Assembly: GCA_964506325.1 (NCBI GenBank)
Contig: CAZDLO010000106.1
Location: 1 to 11,916 of the forward strand
Origin: CAINVV01 sp964506325
GTDB taxonomy: Bacteria; Bacteroidota; Bacteroidia; Bacteroidales; Prolixibacteraceae
Reading direction: 5' to 3'
DNA: 11,916 nt
The position numbers were made by a program, and so were the translations under genes. Below, piece by piece: positions 6,835 to 11,916 of the stretch. The stretch's first letter is position 1; each line of letters opens with the position of its first letter. The notes beneath the pieces were generated by a model. It saw nothing but the letters and a program-made list of their open reading frames with translations. It ran no database searches and was not told the DNA's origin.

Positions 6835-6868
6835 AAAGCAGGGAGGTTTTCATACTCCCTGCTTTTTT
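6835..6868 (+). terminator. Rho-independent terminator
   Basis: AAAGCAGGGAG (6835-6845) pairs perfectly with CTCCCTGCTTT (6855-6865), an 11-bp stem around a 9-base loop. The T-run TTTTTT (6863-6868) overlaps the stem end and continues as CTTTT. It ends the candidate small RNA, or the YebC-family message if that reads through, and insulates the next gene. Confidence 0.88.
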
Positions 6869-6902
6869 CTTTTGCTGCTTCAGATTTTGACCTGCCAGGG
6901 TG

Positions 6903-6932
6903 TTGTCTGCGATCTCAAATGAATTAAATTTG
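6903..6932 (+). promoter_or_regulatory. Promoter of the cysteate synthase-like gene
   Basis: TTG at 6903-6905, an exact 19-base spacer and TAAATTTG at 6925-6932 form a near-ideal Bacteroidota promoter. Transcription should begin about 6939, leaving a leader of roughly 14 bases before the ATG at 6953. Confidence 0.6.
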
Positions 6933-6952
6933 GATTTTCAAACACAATTGCA

Positions 6953-8242
6953 ATGTCTGAATTCAAACCGACAAATTACCATTTGAAGTCGCTCTGCTGT
7001 GATACAGAATTTCCGGATGTCAATTGGGAACTTCAGTGTCCGCACCCTCATCAGCCAAGTCTTATCAGGACCGTTTACCAAAGCAAAAGATTGAATCTGC
7101 ACACTGATATCCCAGGATTGTACTGTTTTGCAGACTGGCTGCCTGTTTGCAGGATCCTTGAAGGGTCAGGTGCCCCTGTTACCTATCGTAGCAGAGGCCT
7201 GTCGGAGATCCTTGGGCTGGAAAATCTTTACATCACATTTAATGGTTACTGGCCTGAAAAGGGAGCCAATATGAAATCAGGTACCTTCAAGGAGTGTGAA
7301 GCATACTCTGTCTGTGCCAGGACCAACAGTTCCAAAGGAGTTATGGTTGTGGCCTCCGCAGGAAATACTGCAAGGGCATTTGCACGGGTCTGTTCCCAAA
7401 ACAAGATTCCGCTCCTTTTGACAATTCCTCTGGACAATATTAAGGCGCTTTGGTTTGAAGGCAGCATTGATCCCTGTGTCAGGGTTATTGCCTGCGAAAA
7501 GGGTGGCGACTATTTTGATGCAATTCACCTGTCGAACCTCGCTGTTGAAATGGATGGTTTTTATCCGGAAGGTGGTGCCAAAAATGTGGCCCGCCGGGAT
7601 GGCATGGGGACAACAGTATTATCTGCAGTAACAACAATCGGGAAGATTCCGGACTTCTATTTTCAGGCTATCGGAAGCGGTACAGGTGCAATCGCTGCCT
7701 GGGAAGCCAATCTGCGGTTTCTTGAAGACGGTCGCTACGGATCTAACATGATGAAACTGATGCTTTCCCAAAATGCACCCTTTCTTCCTATCAAGGAGGC
7801 ATGGGACGTAAAATCACCGAATATTCTGCCCATGGATGATGGCATTGCAAGGAACCAGGTAGATGAGATCAAAGCCAAGGTATTATCAAACCGGAAACCT
7901 CCTTATGCGATCAAAGGAGGCTTGTATGATGCACTAAATGATGCCGGTGGTAAAATTTATGCTGTATCAAACGATGAGGCAGATACTGCGGCCAACCTAT
8001 TCCTGAAGCACGAGGGAAATGATCTTGAACCGGCTGCTGCTGTGGCAGTCGCTTCCCTGATAAAAGCTGTACAAGAGAAGTCTGTTGGTACCGGTTCAAT
8101 TATCATGCTCAATATTACCGGAGGGGGTATTGAAAAGTTTAAAAGAGAAAATCCGGTCAGCTATCTTGAACCGGAGAAAGTTTTTCCTCTTGGCGCTGAC
8201 CCGGCTGTGGTCAAAGAGGAGATTTTGAAGATGTTTTCCTGA
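6953..8242 (+). CDS. Cysteate synthase-like PLP enzyme (threonine synthase fold)
   Basis: A 429-residue cytoplasmic fold-type II PLP enzyme. GANMKSGTFKECEAY (104-118) holds the PLP-binding lysine, Lys113, in the place of the threonine synthase SFKDR motif. VASAGNTARAF (133-143) is the substrate/cofactor Asn loop, GSGTGAIAAW (241-250) grips the PLP phosphate, and MLNITGGGIEKFK closes the active site near the C-terminus. The N-terminal block LYCFADWLPV (57-66) and overall pattern recall the cysteate synthase group, which makes L-cysteate from O-phosphoserine and sulfite, rather than ordinary threonine synthase. In methanogens that feeds coenzyme M; in Bacteroidota cysteate feeds sulfonolipid (capnine) synthesis. 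It has its own promoter and no co-directional partner here. The family superfold is certain; the cysteate assignment is from memory of similar Bacteroidota annotations, and a threonine synthase-like enzyme with another substrate is the alternative. Confidence 0.72.
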   Translation: MSEFKPTNYHLKSLCCDTEFPDVNWELQCPHPHQPSLIRTVYQSKRLNLHTDIPGLYCFADWLPVCRILEGSGAPVTYRSRGLSEILGLENLYITFNGYWPEKGANMKSGTFKECEAYSVCARTNSSKGVMVVASAGNTARAFARVCSQNKIPLLLTIPLDNIKALWFEGSIDPCVRVIACEKGGDYFDAIHLSNLAVEMDGFYPEGGAKNVARRDGMGTTVLSAVTTIGKIPDFYFQAIGSGTGAIAAWEANLRFLEDGRYGSNMMKLMLSQNAPFLPIKEAWDVKSPNILPMDDGIARNQVDEIKAKVLSNRKPPYAIKGGLYDALNDAGGKIYAVSNDEADTAANLFLKHEGNDLEPAAAVAVASLIKAVQEKSVGTGSIIMLNITGGGIEKFKRENPVSYLEPEKVFPLGADPAVVKEEILKMFS

Positions 8243-8243
8243 A

Positions 8244-8270
8244 TCTTGTAAAGAATGTGCCTTTACAAGA
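8244..8270. terminator. Perfect hairpin between convergent genes
   Basis: TCTTGTAAAG (8244-8253) and CTTTACAAGA (8261-8270) form a perfect 10-bp stem around the loop AATGTGC. It starts two bases after the upstream stop codon. The stop codon of the opposing glycerate kinase gene lies inside its right arm. There is no T-run on either side, so it is not a classical intrinsic terminator, but as a stem it reads the same on both strands and could end or protect both messages. Confidence 0.5.
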
Positions 8271-9621
8271 ATGTATTCCGGTGATTATGATCATCCACGA
8301 TTTGTCGGTTATCAATCAACAAAATCATCAAATCCATTACGTTGGTATAGGTGGGACCGGTTTTCAGTAGTCCGCCAACAGCTTCAAAGAACGGATAAGC
8401 ATCAAAATTCAGGGTGCTTTTCTGTATATCAATTCCCTCTCGGACTGCATATTGTAAGGTAGATCCATCACAAACTGCACCGGTTGCGTCGGTAGGTCCA
8501 TCCGTGCCATCTGTTCCTGCTGAAAGAAAGGTTACCCCAGGCATGCCAGCTATTTTTTTTGCCATCAAAAGTGCCAGGTGCTGACTGCGGCCTCCTTTTC
8601 CTTCTCCGGTTGGGTGTACCGTCGGTTCACCCCCGAATAATAGGGCAGTCTTCGTATTATCAGATTTCCGGGTGAATTGAGCAATATTGGAAAACAGGTA
8701 TTCAGAAACTTCATTTATATTTCCGGAAACTGCATCCGAAACGATGAATGCCTGGTATCCAAAATGTTCAGCCATTTTTTTTGCCTCGAACAGGGCGGTG
8801 TTATTGTTGCCCAAAATGCAATTCCAGGTGTGTTGGAGAACAGGATCCCCCTCTTTCACAGTTTCCGAAATTAATCCTGATCTGCCTTTTTCCAGGTAGC
8901 CCATTACAGAAGCGGGCAACGAAATTCCTAAGTTGTATTTGTCAATTACCCGTAGAGCATCATTATAGGTAGATGGGTCTGCAACTGTTGGTCCTGAGGC
9001 AATCACATCCATTGAATCCCCGATCACATCAGAAAGCATCAGGGTCAATAATGAGGCAGGGTAGGATAGACGCGCGAGCTGACCTCCCTTTAACCTGGAT
9101 ATGTGTTTTCGGACTGAATTCATTTCGCCGATGTCTGCACCCGAATTTACCAGAAACCTGTTGGTGATTTTTAGGTCGTCCAAACTGATTTGCCCGGGAA
9201 GATCGGCCAGCAGGGCAGAACCACCCCCGGAAATTAGAACGATGATAAAGTCTCTTTCGGTTGCTTGTTCAATAACATGAACGACTTTTTCCGTTCCTGC
9301 CAACCCGTTGTTGTCAGGTAGTGGATGACCTGCCTCTGTTATGGAAAGGCTTTTTAACTTAACGGAATGACCATATTTGGTGATTATATGTCCGCCTGTG
9401 ATCTTAATATCCAGCAGATTTTCCATAGAAAGGGCCATGGCTGCTGAGGCTTTTCCAAAACCGATGATGTAAATATGTTCAAATCCATCCAGGTTAAAAA
9501 CGAGGTTTTTACAATATAAGTAATTGTTTTCCAGGATAATGTTATCTCTGATCAAGATTTCAGGAAGTACGCTCTGCACTCCGGCTTTGAATATTTCTAC
9601 AACGGTTTGTTTGGGATCCAT
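8263..9621 (-). CDS. Glycerate 2-kinase (GckA / MOFRL type)
   Basis: A 452-residue cytoplasmic kinase that phosphorylates D-glycerate, typically to 2-phosphoglycerate, feeding glycolysis/gluconeogenesis from glyoxylate or serine breakdown. The N-terminal GckA domain shows GFGKASAAMA with the conserved Lys57, GHPLPD (99-104), LISGGGSALL (129-138), MNSVRKHISRLKGG (167-180), SDVIGD (197-202) and ASGPT (208-212). The C-terminal MOFRL domain shows GGRSQHLAL (343-351), the hallmark GTDGTDGPTDATGA (369-382) and LKTGPTYTNVMDL (419-431). Length is normal for the family and no key block is missing. The ATG at 9619-9621 (minus strand) is preceded by GAAGG and by a TATTTTTG element. It converges on the cysteate synthase-like gene with only 20 bases between stop codons. 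Both enzymes touch three-carbon serine/glycerate metabolism, but a functional link is not shown by the sequence. Confidence 0.92.
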   Translation of the reverse strand: MDPKQTVVEIFKAGVQSVLPEILIRDNIILENNYLYCKNLVFNLDGFEHIYIIGFGKASAAMALSMENLLDIKITGGHIITKYGHSVKLKSLSITEAGHPLPDNNGLAGTEKVVHVIEQATERDFIIVLISGGGSALLADLPGQISLDDLKITNRFLVNSGADIGEMNSVRKHISRLKGGQLARLSYPASLLTLMLSDVIGDSMDVIASGPTVADPSTYNDALRVIDKYNLGISLPASVMGYLEKGRSGLISETVKEGDPVLQHTWNCILGNNNTALFEAKKMAEHFGYQAFIVSDAVSGNINEVSEYLFSNIAQFTRKSDNTKTALLFGGEPTVHPTGEGKGGRSQHLALLMAKKIAGMPGVTFLSAGTDGTDGPTDATGAVCDGSTLQYAVREGIDIQKSTLNFDAYPFFEAVGGLLKTGPTYTNVMDLMILLIDNRQIVDDHNHRNTFL

Positions 9622-9645
9622 CCTTCGGTAAAATCAGCTTCAGAA

Positions 9646-9653
9646 CAAAAATA
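9646..9653 (-). promoter_or_regulatory. -7 element of the glycerate kinase gene
   Basis: On the minus strand these bases read TATTTTTG, a perfect -7 match about 25 bases before the ATG. A TTG on the minus strand (9677-9679) is 23 bases further upstream, longer than the preferred 19-21. Confidence 0.4.
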
Positions 9654-9694
9654 GCAGTTTAAATTTTTATTCCATCCAATTGATAAAAAACAAG

Positions 9695-9702
9695 TATTTT
9701 TG
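9695..9702 (+). promoter_or_regulatory. -7 element of the cation diffusion facilitator gene
   Basis: TATTTTTG is a perfect -7 match 20 bases before the ATG at 9723. No -33 TTG lies at the right distance (nearest at 9680-9682, 12 bases). The two -7 elements of this divergent 101-base region point away from each other, 41 bases apart. Confidence 0.4.
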
Positions 9703-9722
9703 GGCTTTCCAAACCATTATAC

Positions 9723-10667
9723 ATGTCGGGACATAGCGGGTCAGTAAGAGCAGTAGTATTTGCGTTAGGCAGCAATATACTAATAACAATCATAAAATTC
9801 ATTGTTTCAGCGGTTACACATAGTGCCGGGATGATGGCAGAGGCAATCCACTCACTGGCTGATTGTGGAAACCAGGTATTCCTTCTGGTTGGTAACAAGC
9901 GGTCTGCAAAGAAGGCTACTGAGATGCATCCATTTGGGTATGGTAAAGAAGAATATTTCTGGGGGTTCCTGGTAGCCGTACTGTTATTCTTTGTGGGTGC
10001 AGCATTTTCGATTTATGAAGGTGTCCATAAATTATTTCAACCTACTGAACTGCACAATATCAAGTGGTCTTTTATTGTACTGATTGTTTCAATCATAATT
10101 GAAGGAAAGTCGTTCCAGGTAGCCTACAATGTGTTTTCAAAGACGACCGGTGGCAAAAGTATCTACAAGGCTCTGCAGGAATCAACGGATACAAATTTGT
10201 TTGTGATTTTGCTGGAAGATTCAGCTGCCTTGCTTGGATTAACCATTGTTCTGATCTCTACCGCATTAGCCTGGTTTGTCCATCCGGTTTTTGACGCCAT
10301 TGGATCCATCATGGTGGGTATCTTACTGATATCCATATCGATTTTCATGATTAATGAACTGAGGAAACTGATAGTTGGAGAGAATATTCCCAGGGAGGAT
10401 CGCGACGAATTCAGTAAAATGGTCATGAATTATCCAATGATTCACCGTGTCAATTATGTTTCAGCCATGCTGATGGGTAAGAGTAAGTTTATCCTGGTCA
10501 TTGGAATTGACCTGGCAGATAAGGCCCGTGCCTCCTTTGTTGAAGATCAGCTGAGGGAAATCAGGCATGCACTGAACAGTAAAAACCCGAACATTCTCCA
10601 TGTGTTTTTTGATGTGAGAGACCTTGACAGGGAACAAAAGGGATCTGAGGCAGGGCTTGCCGGTTAA
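9723..10667 (+). CDS. Cation diffusion facilitator (CDF), ZnT9/SLC30A9-like
   Basis: A 314-residue inner-membrane cation/proton antiporter, expected to export zinc or another divalent metal from the cytoplasm. Six membrane segments are apparent (about 9-30, 36-56, 80-100, 115-135, 158-182, 187-210), followed by a cytoplasmic C-terminal domain (221-314) of the ferredoxin-like type. The helix 2 metal motif is EAIHSLADCGNQ with His43 and Asp47. HPFGYGKEEYFWG (69-81) is the conserved loop after helix 2. In helix 5 the usual HxxxD is replaced: the segment reads NLFVILLEDSAALLGL with Glu165-Asp166 and no histidine four residues before Asp166. This is a feature I associate with the ZnT9/SLC30A9 branch rather than YiiP/ZitB. 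There is no His-rich loop. It is transcribed divergently from the glycerate kinase gene and appears to be monocistronic. The metal is not predictable from sequence. Confidence 0.88.
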   Translation: MSGHSGSVRAVVFALGSNILITIIKFIVSAVTHSAGMMAEAIHSLADCGNQVFLLVGNKRSAKKATEMHPFGYGKEEYFWGFLVAVLLFFVGAAFSIYEGVHKLFQPTELHNIKWSFIVLIVSIIIEGKSFQVAYNVFSKTTGGKSIYKALQESTDTNLFVILLEDSAALLGLTIVLISTALAWFVHPVFDAIGSIMVGILLISISIFMINELRKLIVGENIPREDRDEFSKMVMNYPMIHRVNYVSAMLMGKSKFILVIGIDLADKARASFVEDQLREIRHALNSKNPNILHVFFDVRDLDREQKGSEAGLAG

Positions 10668-10703
10668 GTTTAAAAAGGCTTTCCGGCGGAATCTGCAGGA
10701 CTA

Positions 10704-11828
10704 TTATTTAGTCGGAAGGTGTATTGGAAGGTCAATCCACGCAAGTCCGATATCCCTTTTCATATGACTTTTGATTCCACTGGGCATTTCATTTTCAACA
10801 TTGCCATCATAAAACAAAGCCAGACGATTCCCCGATTTTACAACGGAAGGCAGTCCAATAATGTGTTTTGACCATTTGGAGCCTGTTCCGTCCAGCACAA
10901 CGGCTTTGTTGTCAGGACTCCAGTTGTTCAGGTCTTTGGACCAGTATACCCAAATCGCATCTGTATATTCAAGCTTGTCTTTCAATCCGACATGGTTGGT
11001 AAAAAGAAACCAGGTTCCTGAGGATTTGTCGTAATAGAGCGAACTGTTTTCTACCTGCTCTTCCAGGGGAAGCATGGGTTTTTCGTCAATGATCCAGGCC
11101 CCGTCAAGATCTTTGGTTCTGGCAATACTGATAGTCCGCATGATTTTTGGGATTCCTGTTGATGCCGAAAAGAACATTAAATAACTTCTGCCATCTTTAA
11201 TAATTTGACCGGCACTTGCAGTTGCCTCATAATAAGTACCTTTCCTCGGGTCAAAAGGGGTTATGTCATATCGCTTTCTCCATGGACCAAAAGGAGAATT
11301 GCTTTCGGCCTTCATGGTCAGATAAGGAAAAGCAGGCACTAATTCGGGTTTTTTTGTTGTATTTGGACTTCCTATATAAAACATATGCCACTTTTTACCT
11401 TCAAAATAGGTAGTTCCATAAGAAGCTGTTGCACAATCTTTTTGAGAGGCTTCTCCAAAGTCCAGAATAGGTCCTTTCTTTTCCCAGTTTTCCAAATCTT
11501 TGCTTACTGCCAGACAGGCCCTCCAACCTTTTGGCCCTGCACCATCATAATGCATGAAATAAGTGCCTTTGTTCTCCCAGACCCATACATCCCTTGCTCC
11601 CAGGTAATCGCAACTGTCTGAACGCATGCCGTGCTTCAGCACAATGCCAAAATCTTTGGCGTACAGACAATAATTGGCAGAGGGCCTGTTGTCAGGATAG
11701 GCAATCTTCCCTGCAGAGGCAAGGATACGGCTCCCGCTAAAGGCTTTCCGGCTTTTTGCACCTGCATTTCGCTGAAATACAGTCAGTACAACAACCAAAC
11801 ACAGTACCCGGAGGGTGACATATTGCAT
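10704..11828 (-). CDS. Secreted beta-propeller glycoside hydrolase, GH43-like
   Basis: The frame opens at an ATG at 11853-11855, but the more likely start is the in-frame ATG at 11826-11828. The former lies inside the 7-base repeat array, and the latter gives a compact signal peptide (MQYVTLRVLCLVVVLTVFQR, likely cleaved after NAGA). That protein is 374 residues, secreted to the periplasm or beyond. Repeated blades with YFMHYDGAG, WHMFYIGS, SYLMFFSAS, TWFLFTNHVG and RLALFYDGN, each after a charged turn and followed by SKDLENW/SKDLNNW or similar, are typical of five-bladed propellers of the GH43/GH32/GH130 kind. Numbered from the longer start, Asp89 (ARDVWVW), Glu210 (YYEATASAG) and Glu269 (VENSSLYY) are candidates for the three active-site acids; this placement is a guess. 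The glycan substrate is not evident, and no SusCD pair lies within the window. A GH130-like phosphorylase is the main alternative. Confidence 0.75.
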   Translation of the reverse strand: MQYVTLRVLCLVVVLTVFQRNAGAKSRKAFSGSRILASAGKIAYPDNRPSANYCLYAKDFGIVLKHGMRSDSCDYLGARDVWVWENKGTYFMHYDGAGPKGWRACLAVSKDLENWEKKGPILDFGEASQKDCATASYGTTYFEGKKWHMFYIGSPNTTKKPELVPAFPYLTMKAESNSPFGPWRKRYDITPFDPRKGTYYEATASAGQIIKDGRSYLMFFSASTGIPKIMRTISIARTKDLDGAWIIDEKPMLPLEEQVENSSLYYDKSSGTWFLFTNHVGLKDKLEYTDAIWVYWSKDLNNWSPDNKAVVLDGTGSKWSKHIIGLPSVVKSGNRLALFYDGNVENEMPSGIKSHMKRDIGLAWIDLPIHLPTK

Positions 11829-11852
11829 TGTAATAATCCTATTCAAAATAAA

Positions 11853-11916
11853 CATAACTCATAACTCCTAACTCCTAACTCCTAACTCATAACTCATAAC
11901 TCATAACTCATAACTC
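11853..11916. repeat. Heptanucleotide tandem array, truncated by the window edge
   Basis: Nine complete 7-base units run from 11853 to 11915, with a tenth beginning at 11916. The units are CATAACT (A) or CCTAACT (B) in the order AABBBAAAA; on the minus strand they read AGTTATG and AGTTAGG. Variants are grouped in blocks, as expected from expansion by slippage. The array starts 24 bases upstream of the preferred start codon of the minus-strand glycoside hydrolase, and its first unit supplies that frame's spurious upstream ATG. Confidence 0.95.

Larger units (their letters stand above)
6757..6868 (+). ncRNA. Candidate small non-coding RNA, about 110 nt
   Basis: The segment lies between a well-formed promoter (6719-6750) and a strong intrinsic terminator (6835-6868), and contains no ATG-initiated reading frame. 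Predicted structure from the 5' end: a small hairpin ATTGA/TCAAT with a 5-base loop (6758-6772), a 7-bp hairpin CCTTTCA/TGAAAGG with loop CACTT (6790-6808), a single-stranded tandem 11-mer (6812-6833), and the terminator stem. I do not recognise it as a named RNA family. The alternative is that it is simply the 3' untranslated end of the YebC-family mRNA; the independent promoter argues against that but is not proof. The transcript start is estimated from the promoter, not known. Confidence 0.4.

Noticed and set aside
8271..9167. Several plus-strand reading frames inside the glycerate kinase gene
   Set aside because: They are antisense shadows of a complete 452-residue kinase with all family blocks; none has a recognisable domain or promoter.
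10659..10687. GCCGG/CCGGC inverted repeat as a terminator between the CDF and glycosidase genes
   Set aside because: Only 5 bp with a 19-base loop and no T-run; easily due to chance.

Overview
This window looks like a chromosomal segment of a Bacteroidota bacterium, probably of the Bacteroidales/Marinilabiliales kind. Shine-Dalgarno sequences are mostly absent. Several genes are preceded by close matches to the Bacteroidota -7 element TAnnTTTG, two of them with a TTG/TTTG -33 element at 19-20 bases. The YebC and threonine dehydrogenase sequences have a Bacteroidota flavour, and a heptamer repeat array sits between genes at the right edge. No phage, transposon, CRISPR, tRNA or rRNA sequence was seen. 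The taxonomic assignment is inference from memory of these families, not a database result.

Layout. (1) 1-727, minus: 5' part of an L-threonine 3-dehydrogenase gene, running off the left edge. (2) 1016-3256, plus: a two-gene unit of a secreted ADP-ribose/CDP-alcohol diphosphatase-like metallophosphoesterase and a sodium:solute symporter; a plausible reading is that one hydrolyses a substrate in the periplasm and the other imports a product. (3) 3309-5877, plus: a tightly overlapping three-gene operon for a metal-type ABC importer. Its ATPase carries an N-terminal DUF1893 domain, the permease is of the ABC-3 (ZnuB/MntB) family, and the binding protein is a short, atypical ZnuA-like lipoprotein. 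This is the most unusual part of the window. (4) 5973-6686, plus: YebC/TACO1-family gene. (5) 6719-6868, plus: a candidate small RNA gene with its own promoter, two internal hairpins, a tandem 11-mer and a strong intrinsic terminator. (6) 6953-8242, plus: cysteate synthase-like PLP enzyme under a textbook Bacteroidota promoter. It converges on (7) 8263-9621, minus: glycerate 2-kinase (GckA/MOFRL family); a perfect 10-bp hairpin separates the two stop codons. (8) 9723-10667, plus: ZnT9-like cation diffusion facilitator, divergent from the glycerate kinase. (9) 10704-11828, minus: secreted beta-propeller glycoside hydrolase of GH43-like type. Its upstream region runs into (10) 11853-11916: nine copies of a 7-base repeat that continues past the window.

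Themes. Two transport systems likely to handle divalent metals (the ABC importer and the CDF exporter) lie within 4 kb of each other but are not in one operon. Threonine dehydrogenase, glycerate kinase and the cysteate synthase-like enzyme all touch serine/glycine/threonine metabolism. In Bacteroidota, cysteate is the precursor of sulfonolipids (capnine), which may be what the synthase is for.
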